A stretch of DNA of 64,000 bases from Chamaecyparis obtusa (taxonomy: Eukaryota; Streptophyta; Pinopsida; Cupressales; Cupressaceae): contig BSBK01005137.1 of assembly GCA_027943335.1 (NCBI GenBank), positions 2,501-66,500 of the forward strand, read 5' to 3'. Under the pieces are notes generated by a model that did not search any database, had not been told where the DNA came from, and saw nothing but the letters and a program-made list of their open reading frames with translations. The position numbers and the translations under genes are program-made. Shown here piece after piece: positions 1 to 11,580 of the stretch; position 1 is the stretch's first letter, and each line of letters opens with the position of its first letter.

Positions 1-280
1 AGCATTTTGAAATAGTCAACATTCGTGACACCACACCCACTCAACTTGTATAGAATAGGCTTCCAAATATCTCAAAATTTCTTTGATACTATGTAGAAAT
101 TACCAAGATCTATGAGAGATAATAACAAGAACAAGAACAGAAGAGAGCCCAAAGTTAACTATGAATTGATTGGAGCAGAAATTAGAAATAGAAAGAATGA
201 TTGGGTGGAATCAAAAGTTGAACCCAACATCCAATGAGTGCTGACATTTTATCTCCCACAAACCTAGGATCAGGTGTCAA

Positions 281-282
<2 letters not shown>
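1..282. repeat. dispersed repeat, copy 1
   Basis: This stretch matches 29842-30120 in the same orientation over almost its whole length, with many substitutions and small gaps. The shared text includes the block reading CACCACACCC followed by CTCAACTTGT, and later ACCAAGAT and GAGAGATAATAACAA. Both copies run into a dinucleotide microsatellite and then purine-rich sequence, so the microsatellite belongs to the repeat unit. No coding capacity is visible and the family is unrecognised. The left end lies outside the window. Confidence 0.7.

Positions 283-376
<94 letters not shown>
283..376. repeat. compound (TG)n(AG)n microsatellite
   Basis: About 22 TG units run directly into about 25 AG units with almost no interruption. 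It sits at the same place in the dispersed repeat as the (AC)(GA) tract at 30214-30254. Confidence 0.95.
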
Positions 377-379
<3 letters not shown>

Positions 380-1034
380 AAAAAATAGGAATGAGTGAAT
401 TATCTAGAAAGAGATATATAAGTGAGGATAAAGAGAGAAGAGAAGGGGATTATCATGTCTATTAAAATGAAGAGTGATAGGGGGTTCTTATACTAGCTCC
501 ATCATTTTGGGATTGAAATTTGATCCAAGGTGACCACAAATGAAAATATTGGAATAGGACCTTGACATTGGGCTCTGAGGATAAATTGGATTCCAAAACC
601 TTGTGACATGTCACCATTGGCAACATGTCCCAAAGACCTTTTTCCATTACAAAAATGTCCCCTTAATAATGGGCTCAAACTTCAATGGGATCTCGGTGAG
701 AGAGAATAAAAGTGAGAGGAGAAATGAAAGCTTATCAGGATCTTGCATAATAGGCATTTGGACCTCAAAATTTCCAAATGGGGCCTAAAAGATCCTAAAG
801 AATCCAATTAGAGATCATAAATTTTTATGAATATAAAATTTGGATAGTCTCTTCCCACTTGTTGGTACTCTTTCATGATATTTTATTCATTTACTAACGA
901 GATCCTTCACAATTTACTAAGGTTATGTTTAATATTGATGTTTTAATGATATCTCCTCATTATTCGAAGTAGGTATCCTTGTTCTCTTTTTCTTTTGATA
1001 CCACCATAAGATTATATTAGCATCATAAGGAGGG
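377..1034. other. AT-rich spacer, no gene seen
   Basis: Two overlapping short reading frames (near 462-788) show no family resemblance. The first part is purine-rich and probably continues the dispersed repeat. Nothing else could be supported. Confidence 0.6.
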
Positions 1035-2053
1035 GGGTGAACCCACAATAGTGGGTTACACTTTTTTGCCTGAATAGACACTGAACTCTACATTTTGAAA
1101 AAAACTTTCAGATTCAAATGCTTATTGTCGTTAAACCATTTGAAATCATAAGATGAAGTAAATTAGAGTCTTTTAGGATTTTCTATCTAGAATCTAAATA
1201 ATTTTTTTATTTTTATTTTTTAATTGATTTGAATAATTGTTTTTCCCCTTCAAAAATTGGTATGTTGTTTTTCCCCTTCAATTAATTTTTTTAATTGATT
1301 TGAATAATTGTCATTTTCAAAGAGTTGCATTATTTTCATAGAGGATAACTTGTTTTTATAAAATAGATATTAATGTGATTATTTGAAAACTAGTTTCTTA
1401 ACATCCATAAAAAGGGCATGTAATTGATTTGATGACATTATCATAATTCATTTCGTATGTTATTAACATTTGAAGTTGACTAAACCATAATTTTGACATA
1501 CTTGACTATGTAGCTTATAACTTGTCATGTATTTGTCTAATTTCATTTTTTTTAAAGAAAGAGAACTTAAATACCTAGGGCACACATATTTTTTTTAAAA
1601 AATTTCTCTCATTTACTATTTTTCCATAAGCATCAAACATAGAGCCAGACATACGGTGAAATATATATGTTTAGAAAAACTAAAAATACAAAGTCATAAT
1701 AAACTTAATAAATATTCACATTATAATCATTAAAAATATTTTTCTCAGTAGTACCTTACTACATAAATAGGTTTGTCAAATGGATTCATTTGATCTCCCA
1801 AAAGATAAAGTCAAATTAATTTTTTGTCTGCATTTTAATAGGTGCGAAGGAGACTCCATTACAGGTTTGAAGGAGGATTAAAGATGTTATATTAATGTTT
1901 TTTTATTTAAGAGGCTTTGAGATAACCATTTGTAATTAATTCCTTCAAATAGAACCTCTCAAGGCTTAAATAATTCAATTTTATTAAAAATGTGTTATTT
2001 CAACAAAAATTAGCATGTCTAAAAAAGTCTAACCCACTATTGTTGGGTCACCC
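1035..2053. mobile_element. non-autonomous DNA element with terminal inverted repeats
   Basis: The left end reads GGGTGAACCCACAATAGTGG and the right end, read on the minus strand, GGGTGACCCAACAATAGTGG. The match then continues through GTTA-ACTTTTTT for about 33 bases in total with a few mismatches. The 1-kb interior is AT-rich without a usable reading frame. Flanks are AAGGAGGG on the left and AAGGGGAA on the right, which is too imperfect to call a target-site duplication, so the superfamily is left open. The ends each contain the near-palindrome AACCCACTATTGTGGGTT-like core. A MITE-like deletion derivative is the best reading. Confidence 0.65.
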
Positions 2054-2094
2054 AAGGGGAATATACCTTTCCTCGTATATTATATAGCCTTATT

Positions 2095-2365
2095 TATTTT
2101 AGATCCCTAACAAGATAATACTTACCTTAGGATTTCTCCCTTATAAATCCCTAAGGAGACAATGCTTTCCTTAGGATGAATTCCTCTAATAAATCTCTAA
2201 GGAGACTATTATTTATTTAAGATGATCCCTCTCATAGATTCCTAAGGAGAGGATGCTTTCCTTTAGACTAAACACTATGACAGATCCATGTAAAGACTAT
2301 TGTTTTGTAGGACTTATTCTAATTTTCTAAAAAATTCCCAAAGGGAAAATGCTTTACTTAGGATA
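2095..2365. repeat. degenerate minisatellite
   Basis: A unit of roughly 45-60 bases containing CCCTAAGGAGA then ATGCTTTCCTTAGGATGA recurs about five times with strong decay (near 2102, 2150, 2200, 2243 and 2335). No function is suggested. Confidence 0.5.
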
Positions 2366-3777
2366 AGCCACCCTATGTGAAGATCATTTTAAAACGTAGG
2401 GTTGAATAGAATAACATATCTTTCTAGACCATCAATTTTATCTTTAGATCAAACTCTCTCTTAGGATGATTGAAACTACCATAAAATAACTTGCTAGCCT
2501 TTCTACTCTTTCCCCTTCTCTCCCATGGATCACCTAGCATTAGAAAACATGATAGACTATTATATTCATCATATCTCTATTTTAATGCTCTCATAGCCAT
2601 GATATCGAGTTAGATCATTAAGTTTTTCATCATCAATGGTTTATTTTATTTCCCTCTATAGATGACTATTTCTTGGATTTCTCCTAATTAATGATATATT
2701 AAGGAAGGTTAAACATTTGAGGGGTGCGATAAATAGATGATAATTGATAGATTAGGGAGAGGTCATTTCAACTCTATAATTATAATTCTTTTATGCTAGA
2801 TTTTTATTGGATACTAAAAGTTCTCAAGGGTTTTCTTTATGTTACAATTGAACAAACCCTTATTTATGACTCGATTCAAAAATATATTTTGTATGGTAAA
2901 TTATTTTTCTTGAAATGTTTGTATGGTATATGATGGCCTTAAGCTACTAAAATTTAATTATCCTCTGAATATATTACCAATTTTGTCATTGGTTATTTAA
3001 ATACAAATTCACGAGGGCCTTCATTAGTTAATGATATATTCTCCTTGATGTATAACATTTAGTCATAAAAGCACATGTTGTATTTATCTAACAATTCTCT
3101 TTTTCTTTTTGTTCGTTCAAAAGTAAAAATAAAAAATTGTGTCTTAGTTTGTTGGTTTCTCTTTTATAATCAAACTTCACATGTCATGTTAGGAAAACTA
3201 GAAATATCATGTCGTACAACATAATATTTTTTAGACATATTTAAGTGATCGATCAGAATTATACCCTTGATTCTTGAATGTTTAATTGTGTCATTTGTGA
3301 CGTACCAATTCTCACACTAGAAAGAGAAAATATAAGGAAAAATTATGTTGTCACAATTTAAATTATAATATTTTAATTTTTTATAATATAAATAATTATT
3401 AAATGAAAAATAATAATTTTTTATCCAAACTTTTTAAGAATAAATACATAATATTTCAAACAAACATTTAGCTTGTAAAGACCAATCAAAAAGTTATTTA
3501 CTTTAATGATGCTCGCCCAAATTCAACAAATAAGTTGCCTTACCACCTTAATTTAATTTTATATAAAAAACTATAGTATTTAATAATTCATATTTAATTA
3601 AGTTGCCTTATGGTGATTCATAATTTATAAATTTTTATTCACACATGGATATTTCATTTCCTTGCTACAAGCTTACTTGAAACTCTTTTATTTAAATAGA
3701 CTCACCATCAAATTTCACTAAATAGCGAATGAGGTGATACACAAAGCATTAAACATTTAATTGAATGCAACATGTCT
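2366..3777. other. AT-rich spacer, no gene seen
   Basis: This is long AT-rich sequence without coding signal. It lies downstream of the dioxygenase fossil, so its right end would hold the old 3' untranslated region. Confidence 0.6.
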
Positions 3778-3974
3778 TCATATACCCATGAATTTTTCCA
3801 GAGCTGTAGCACTTTCTTTATTTCCCTTACACTTCTCATGATATTCGTTCAAATCAGAGTATGTAAAACGCTTTTAACGCCTTGGATTGTCATCGTCCAC
3901 AAGCTCCACATGCGCCTAGATTTTGATCTCCTCTGCAAAACTATTGAAGAAGCCAATCGAAATATGATCTTTAC
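3778..3974 (-). pseudogene. 2-ODD exon 3, C-terminal piece and stop
   Basis: After the CTTTAC duplication the minus-strand frame continues DHISIGFFNSFAEEIKI, a TAG (3916-3918), AHVELVDDDNPRR, a TAA (3874-3876), then KRFTYSDLNEYHEKCKGN and a natural-looking TGA end at 3778-3780. In this family the HIS tripeptide should be RxS, whose Arg binds the 2-oxoglutarate carboxylate; CGT-to-CAT is a typical CpG transition. The length to the stop fits the usual C-terminus. Confidence 0.88.
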
Positions 3975-5048
3975 TGTTGGAAATATTCAGGAATTAACCG
4001 AGTTACTGAGAGGGGAGGGGTGAATCAGTAACTCCAAATTTTCTTTCAATTTAACATGTAATTTACTTTTAACCTTTGCATACAGAAAGCATGAAACTTA
4101 AAAGCATTTACAATAATGACACATAGATTTGGTTACCCAGAAACCTTCCAAAAAGAAAGTAAAACTGGGGTGGGGATGAAACCCACAAAGCTTTAATACT
4201 GCAGAATAAAGTTGGCCGGTTAAGGCTTACAATTTGATCACTTCTGATGATCTGCCCTGTTAGGAGCAATAAGGATTGCTAAATCCACCCTGTTAAAGGA
4301 TTTACAAAACATACAATGAAATATGCACTCGGTAAAGAGATTTTACAAAAGACTGTTAAGTCTACCCGGTTAAACGATTTAGTACTGATTCACTTGTTAG
4401 GATGAAACAGTAGATCTCTTGCTTTGCAACTGGATTGCTGATTGAGATTCGCTGATGTACTGATCACCTTCTGTGATGAATTTGTCTTTGTTGTTCCTTA
4501 TAGTGCTGAAGCCCTTTGTAATTCGCTTATCTCTGCCTTTCTTTCTTTTTCACATATATGCTTCTTACATTTTTTTTTTTGACATTTTTACAACATTGTT
4601 TATATACAAGTCTTAAACAATTAATTTCAATTACAATTACAAAGTCGGCTTGACAAATAAACATAAGTGCTACTAAGTCGGCCCAAGTATGGTTACACGG
4701 TTCCTGCAAACTAACTCGGTGACTTTCTGATACTCAGCGTCCACTACATTACTCAGCATCGTCATGCACTCGGTAGAAGTGAAGGCACGGTTCATACTGA
4801 TCACTCGGTAGGTTTTGAACTCGGTAAATACTGGTGACTCGGTAGACATGATGTTACTCGGTTTACACTGTCCTGTTCGGTTTGTAATAACTTGCTCGGT
4901 TTGCACTGTCTGCTCGGTTTGCACTGTCTACTCGGTTTGCACTGTCTGCTCGGTTTGCACTGTCTGCTTGGTTTGCACTGTCTGCTCGGTTTGCACCCAG
5001 AATGCAAATAAGTGTTGTCACTAGTGGTAATTCTATTTAATGCCAACA
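3975..5048. mobile_element. solo LTR inside 2-ODD exon 3
   Basis: The unit begins TGTTGG and ends CCAACA, is 1074 bases long, and is flanked by the 6-base duplication CTTTAC (3969-3974 and 5049-5054). It has no internal region, so it is a solo LTR left by LTR-LTR recombination. Its first 500 bases resemble the LTR at 49842-51073: both start TGT(T/G)GGAAATAT and share GGGTGAATCAG-like, TTGGTTACC(C/T)AGAAACC and ACT(G/A)GGGTGGGGATGA blocks. It therefore belongs to the same Copia/Sirevirus-like group. The orientation matching that element is minus. Confidence 0.85.
4885..4996. repeat. 18-bp tandem array in the solo LTR
   Basis: About six copies of CTCGGTTTGCACTGTCTG follow one another near-perfectly. 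The shorter motif ACTCGGTA recurs irregularly to the left (4710-4890). As 18 is a multiple of three, the array creates a spurious repetitive reading frame on the minus strand. In an LTR such an array would fall in the regulatory part. Confidence 0.9.
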
Positions 5049-5093
5049 CTTTACAACCATTGTAAATAACACGATGCTCTGCGCTATGGTATC
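5049..5093 (-). pseudogene. 2-ODD exon 3, middle piece with second iron-binding His
   Basis: This 45-base island lies between two LTR elements. Read on the minus strand after 16050-16070 (acceptor TTTGTAG, then AWSNER), it gives YHSAEHRVIYNGCK. The EHR His, the third iron ligand, is at 5074-5076. Its right edge is the GTATC duplication made by the gypsy dimer and its left edge the CTTTAC duplication made by the solo LTR. Two insertions thus fell within 45 bases of coding sequence. Confidence 0.88.
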
Positions 5094-5963
5094 TGATGAA
5101 GGGTGCTCCCCTTAATACCACAAACGCATAACAGAAATAGAGAAACAACAACAATTTGCAAGAACAGAAAATTGGCTTCTTATTATCTCCACAAATGTGG
5201 AATTACAAACTTTCAGAATTACAATATGCAAAGCCACATGGGCATTCCCTTACAATATTCTGTAGGACAAAGCCCCGAACTATTACCCAGATCTACTACC
5301 CCAGAACTATTCTGAACTATTCCCAACTGCCTAAGACAATAATACAGCCTTCCTTATATAGGCAATTATCCACCGCCTGGGAAGGTTCCAAAATTTTAGC
5401 CAATAAGGCCGACCAAACTTAGAATTATTTTATTTTACATTTTATTACATCATAGCCGGCTCAAAATAACTTTTGAAACCCGAACAGAAATTTTGAAAAA
5501 AAATTATTTTTCGCCATTTCGGGTGGCCCAACTTCCGAAGACCATAAGTCATCACCCGTTGACCCGCTCGGCTATTATAACCCCATTTCAGAAACGCCAC
5601 GAAGCGCTCTACAGGCTTGACTAGCGCAAGCGCTTGTCACCCAAATTTTTGACCTCATCCGGGGCCTCTAAAGCCTTCAAAACTGAGTTCGAAGTTTCTG
5701 TACCCTGCTGCCAATACCGAAAATCTTCAATATCTTCCAATATACACTTGATCTGGCAATGAAACTTTACTGGCAGACTTATATGACCAAAATAAACCTC
5801 CAAGAAAGAAATCAGATCATTCTAAGCACATACAAAAATTACTCAAAAATAGTAACTTTCCATAAATAGCAGCTCTGCACAAAATAGCCCTTATTGAATA
5901 CAAAAATAGAAATATTTTTGGGTGATGCAAGATTGCTCTTACACCCAGGATGCTCCTGCATCA
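5094..5963 (-). repeat. gypsy LTR1 (outer, 3' LTR of unit A)
   Basis: Begins TGATGAAGGG and ends CTGCATCA. A TATA-like CCTTATATAGG lies at 5352-5362 (minus-strand promoter). Against LTR3 I count 13 transitions, no transversions and one 1-base gap, about 1.5%. Confidence 0.93.
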
Positions 5964-6070
5964 GACACCCGGGGTAATTTGAGAAGTGACCCTGTCACGA
6001 CTCAGGTGTGTAGAGGAAAACCAAGACGGCTAACCTCCTCCTTTGTTAGCCATGATGAATCTTCAACAGG

Positions 6071-9000
6071 TCATCCTTTCCATTTGACCAGATATTCTTC
6101 ATATGTCTTGTTCCTTGTGCTTCTGCCAACACGACTCTCCAGTATGTCTTCAATCTCCTTGATATCTGAACTAGTTGCTGGAATACTCCACTGTGCTGCT
6201 GTGATCTCATCTTCAACACCTCCTTCATGATACTCTGTCAGATCTGAAATGTTAAACACTGGTGAAATATTTAGCTCAGTAGGCAATTCTACCTCATATG
6301 CGTTTCCTGAATCATGTTTCTTCAGTATCCTACATGGTCCAAACTTCTTCATTTTCAACTTGTTATATGTACCAACCGGAAACCGCTCCTTCCACAAATG
6401 AACCATGACTTCGTCACCAACTTGAAATTCTTTATACCTCCTTTTCTCATCTGCCTTAGCCTTATACTGTGCATTCATCTTGGTAATATGCTTCCTCACC
6501 TCCTCATGGATGTTCTTCAAGTGTTCTGCAAAATCCTCAGCTTCAGCACTACTTATTTCTCCTTTATCTATCTTTCTCAATTCAGATGCATTTCTTGGAC
6601 TACTTCCATATACAATCTGGAATGGTGATTTACCAGTGCTCCTGTTGACAGAATTATTGTATGCAAATTCCGCCTGTGGTAAAATCAAATCTCATCCTGC
6701 TGGCTTATCTCCAACCAAACATCTCAGCAAATTTCCCAAACTCCTATTCACTACCTCTGTCTGTCCATCAGTCTGTGGATGATGTGATGAACTAAACTTC
6801 AAATATGTCTTCAACTTCTTCCACAATGTACGCCAGAAATATCCAACAAACTTAGTGTCTCGATCTGAAACTATGGTCTTTGGCAAACCATGTAGTCTCA
6901 CCACTTCTCTGAAAAATAATCCTGCTACATGAACAACATCATTAGTCTTCTTGCAGGGAATGAAATGTGCCATCTTTGAAAATCTGTCAACCACCACAAA
7001 AATTGAATCATGTCCCCGCCGAGTCCTCGGTAAACCAAGAACAAAGTCCATGCTGATATCCTCCCAAGGCTTCTCCGGTATAGGTAATGGCTGATACAAC
7101 CCTGTATTCTGCTTCACTCCTTTCGCCATCTGACATACTCTGCAACTCTGTACAAACTTCTTCACATCTTGCTGCAACTGTGGCCAATAATAATTCTCAC
7201 TAACCAAAGCAAGGGTTTTATCACGACCAAAATGTCCAGCCACTATGCTTCTCCTTGACGAGATTCTCCCTCATAGAACTTCGTAGAATGCACAACTGAC
7301 TCCCTCTGAATAGCATATCATCCTGGATGATGAAATCCAACCATTTCGTCGTGTCTAGAGTAACAGGTTCTGTACAAGCTTTCCAAGCTTCACCAAAATC
7401 AGGATCCTCTGGATACAAATTCTTGAGTTCCTTGAACCCAACCACTTCAATCTGCATTTCTGTCAGCAATAGTTGCCTTCTGCTAAGAGCATCTGCAACC
7501 CTATTAGACTTTCCACTCTTGTGTTTCAAAACAAATGTATAACTCTGCAAAAACTCAACCCATTTCAAATGCCTTTGATTCAATTTTCTTTGACTATTCA
7601 AATATTGCAAAGCTTGATGATCAGTATACAAAACAAACTCCTTAGGAAGTAGATAATGTCTCCACTTCTTTAATGCCTGAACTATAGCATAAAATTCCTG
7701 ATCATAAACAGAATACTTCCTCTTGGCATCATTTAACTTCTCACTGAAATAAGCAATAGGTTTACCTTCTTGGCTCATAACAGCTCCTATTGCAGTACCA
7801 CTAGCATCACAATCTACTTGAAACACCTTATTAAAATCTGGAAGTGCTAAAACAGGTTGTTCTGTAACTTTTTGTTTCAACAATTGAAAACTCTTTTCTA
7901 CCCCATTAGTCCACTTAAACTCTTTTCTATCCCCTCTCATTGTTTCAGTCAAGGGTCCACAAATACTGCTAAAATTTTTGATAAACTTTCTGTAAAAGCT
8001 AGCTAGACCATGAAAAGATCTTACCTCAGTAGCACTCCTTGGAGTAGGTCATTCAAGGATAGCCTGTACCTTCTCTGAGTCCATTTTTAGACCTTCTGCT
8101 GAAACTACAAATCCCAAATACACTAACTCTTTCTTCACAAAACTGCACTTCTTCAAATTAATCAACAATTTCTCTTCTCTCAACTTCTCAAACACCATAC
8201 GAATATGCATCATATGCTCCTCCAATGTCTTGCTAAAAATCAAAATATCATCTAGGTAAACAATGACAAACCTACCCAAAAATTCTTTCAGAACCTCGTT
8301 CATGAGCCGCATGAAAGTGCTTCGTGCATTGGTTAGCCCAAAAGGCATGACTAACCACTCATATAGTCCTTCCTTTGTCTTGAATGCAGTCTTCCATTCA
8401 TCTCCTTCTCTGATCCGAATCTGATGATATCCACTCTTCAGATCTATCTTTGAAAAATACACAGCTCCACTCAAACAGTCCATAATATCATCCATTCGTG
8501 ACAATGGAAACTTGTACTTGATCGTGATCTTGTTTATTGCCCTAGAATCTGTACACATCCTCCATTCTCCATTCTTCTTTGGTGCTAATACCGCAGGTAC
8601 AGCACAAGGACTCAGACTCTCTCGAATCAATCCTTTCTGTAACAACTCATGTACTTGTCTGTTCAACTCCTCACTTTCTGCAGGTGTCATTCTGTGTGCT
8701 GCCTTATTCGGTAAACTCACTCCTGGGATCAAGTCCATCTGATGACTGATCTTCCTTACTGGTGGTAATCCATCAGGCACGTTATCGGATACAATATCCT
8801 GAAACTCATTCAACAAATCTGCAACTTCTACAGGAACATCTTCTACTTCCTCTTTACCAGCTTTTGGAATTAAAGCAAAACATACATGCTCATGCCTCAT
8901 ACCATCTAGGAATTTCCTTCCATCAACAAATGTTATTCTTGCATTACCACATACCTTTTCTTCGGTCTCCTTCAATGGCTTTAGCTTATGTCGCACTCCA

Positions 9001-10502
9001 TCCTTTGTCAGGGAATAGGTATTCGCATGACCATCGTGTACAGCACATCTGTCAAACTGCCACGGTCTACCCAATAACATATGACATGCATCCATAGAGA
9101 TGATATCACATAGTACCTCATCTTGGTACCCGCCGATCTTGAACTTCACTAGGCATTGTTCATTGACCATGACCTTGTGGTCATCCTGTACCCAGGCAAT
9201 CCGATATGGATGTGGGTGTTTCTGTCTCTTGAGTTTTAACTTTGTCACCATCTCTTCTGACACCAAATTGTCAGTGCTTCCACTATCAATAATCACATCA
9301 CAACATTTACGTTCACACTTGCACCTGGTGCGAAACAGGCTTCTCCTTTGCTCAGGTTCATTCTCACCACTCAATAGGACTCTTCTGTTAATCAATGTTT
9401 CTCCTCTTTCGGCATCTTCAGAATTTGATGATCTCGCATCTTCATCTACATGTGCAACTCTAGCCTGGCCTTCATTTCTCCTGTCTGTTCTGCCTTGGCG
9501 CTGAGGACATTGAAATGCCCTATGACCTTCTTCTCCACAGTGAAAACATGTTCCACGGAAGCCTCCTCGTCCAGATCCTTGTCCTCTTCCTCTTCCTCTC
9601 TGATCTCTATTATTCTGATCCTGGAAGCGATTGAAATTATTTCCACACTGATTTTGACTGCTACTTGCCTCATCCTTCTTTTTCAGATCTTCATTTCGGC
9701 CACTATATGACCGTCCACCAGATCGTCCACCGCGACCTCTTCCATTTTGTCTACTCTCGAACTTCTTGTTCAACTTTTCCTCTACTTTTAGGGCAAATTG
9801 GTATGCCTCCTCAATACTGTTCATTCGAACCAGATTCAGCTCCTCCTGAATGCTTGGCCTTAATCCATTAAGGTATCGGGCAACCTTCTCCTTATCAGCT
9901 TCTGCATGGCCTGTTCTGATGAGAAGTCGATAGAACTCCTCTGTATACTCCTGAACAGATCTTCCTGCTTGCTTCAAACTCTGCATTTTCTTCAGTAGGT
10001 CAAGCTCATAATCAACAGGAATGAACTGTCGCTTCAATTTATCCACCATCCGATCCCATCTTGTGATTTTATCTTTCCCTCTTCTATTTCGCTCCAATTG
10101 AATTTCTTGCCACCAGATCTTCGCATGACCTTTCAGTCTGGCCTTCGCAAATTTGACTCTATCAGGATCGTCAACATCTTCGTACTCAAAATATTCCTCA
10201 CATTCATTGATCCAGTCGATCAATTCCTCTGGGTTAAGATTTCCAGAAAATGTAAGAACCTCAATCTTAGGTCTTTTCCCAATCTTGGAAATCGCCCGAA
10301 AAAGTCTTTCTTCCTCCTGGTTCACAATTTCAACTTCTCCTTCTTGATATTCTTCTTCGGCTTCATCCTCGCTTTCATCTCTGACATTAAGATTCATTCC
10401 TCTGTGAATCTCTTCTTGCAATGCTCGCACTTGTCTCTGCAGCTCTCTAACCTCAGGTGTTACGACACCAGCTCTTCCGCCACGTTCCCTTCGTGGAGGC
10501 AT
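6071..10502 (-). pseudogene. gypsy unit A Gag-Pol polyprotein, broken
   Basis: I place the start at ATG 10500-10502 (MPPRRERGG), because the upstream in-frame ATGs lie next to the PBS. In order: Gag domain with WINECEEYFEYEDV and AKIWW; zinc knuckle CFHCGEEGHRAFQC (about 9506-9548); protease with IDSGSTDN (near 9280); RT with [12 protein letters not shown] and YLDD (8248-8259); RNase H with DCDASGTAIGAV and YTDHQALQYL; integrase HHCC finger and D,D,E residues ([31 protein letters not shown]); chromodomain ending EYLVKWKG. Lesions: TGA for Trp at 8049-8051 and 6692-6694, a frameshift at about 7221-7243 before the integrase finger, and TGA at 6071-6073 inside the chromodomain. The last two also occur in unit B. 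Confidence 0.93.
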
Positions 10503-10589
10503 TTTCACGATGCGCGCTGAAACCATAGCCACGGTCCTGGTGCAAATTGCCTCATAGTCGGCGATCTGTTTACACACTCAAGAACTCCT

Positions 10590-10601
10590 GCTCTGATACC
10601 A
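10590..10601 (-). other. primer binding site, unit A
   Basis: The minus strand reads TGGTATCAGAGC, two bases from the LTR2 end. This is the standard plant PBS complementary to the 3' end of initiator tRNA-Met. Confidence 0.92.
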
Positions 10602-10603
10602 CT

Positions 10604-11473
10604 TGATGAAGGGTGCTCCCCTTAATACCACAAACGCATAACAGAAATAGAGAAACAACAATAATTTGCAAAAATAGAAAATTGGCTTTTTATTATCTCC
10701 ACAAATGTGGAATTACAAACTTTCAGAATTACAATATGCAAAGCCACATGGGCATTCCCTTACAATATTCTGTAGGACAAAGCCCCGAACTATTACCCAG
10801 ATCTACTACCCCAGAACTATTCTGAACTATTCCCAACTGCCTAAGACAATAATACAGCCTTCCTTATATAGGCAATTATCCACCGCCTGGGAAGGTTCCA
10901 GAATTTTAGCCAATAAGGCTGACCAAACTTAGAATTATTTTATTTTACATTTTATTACATCATAGCCGGCTCAAAATAACTTTTGAAACCCGAACAGAAA
11001 TTTTGAAAAAAAATTATTTTCTGCCATTTCGGGTGGCCCAACTTCCGAAGACCATAAGTCATCACCCGTTGACCCGCTCGGCTATTATAACCCCATTTCG
11101 GAAATGCCACGAAGTGCTCTACAAGCTTGACCGGCGCAAGCGCCTGTCACCCAAATTTTTGACCTCATCCGGGGCCTCTAAAGCCTTCAAAACTGAGTTC
11201 GAAGTTTCTGTACCCTGCTGCCAATACTGAAAATCTTCAATATCTTCCAATATACACTTGATCTGGCAATGAAACTTTACTGGCAGACTTATATGACCAA
11301 AATGAACCTCCAAGAAAGAAATCTGATCATTCTGAGCACATACGAAAATTACCCAAAAATAGTAACTTTCGATAAATAGCAGCTCTGCAAAAAATAGCCC
11401 TTATTGAATACAAAAATAGAAATATTTTTGGGTGATGCAAGATTGCTCTTACACCCAGGATGCTCCTGCATCA
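10604..11473 (-). repeat. gypsy LTR2 (shared middle LTR)
   Basis: It serves as 5' LTR of unit A and 3' LTR of unit B. The TATA-like sequence is at 10862-10872. By eye it has about 16 private changes, including three transversions, against about 7 for LTR1 and 6 for LTR3. Confidence 0.93.
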
Positions 11474-11580
11474 AACACCCGGGGTAATTTGAGAAGTGAC
11501 CCTGTCACGACTCAGGTGTGCAGAGGAAAACCAAGATGGCTAACCTCCTCCTTTGTCAGCCATGATGAATCTTTAAGAGG

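Noticed and set aside
4885..4996. CRISPR-like repeat array
   Set aside because: Units are directly adjacent without spacers, in a plant LTR.
4801..5154. 117-codon minus-strand frame with CKPSRQ repeats as a repeat protein gene
   Set aside because: It runs from the gypsy LTR through a 45-base dioxygenase exon piece into the 18-bp array of the solo LTR; the repetition follows from the array length being a multiple of three.
5964..5985. Polypurine tract of the gypsy dimer
   Set aside because: The sequence beside LTR1 on the minus strand (ACCCCGGGTGTC) is not purine-rich enough to call.
8512..10520. Plus-strand open frames of 70-140 codons over the gypsy gag-pol
   Set aside because: They are opposite-strand shadows of the Gag-Pol frame and recur at the same offsets in unit B.
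10590..10601. tRNA-Met gene fragment
   Set aside because: Only the 12-base PBS is present, beside an LTR; no cloverleaf can be formed.
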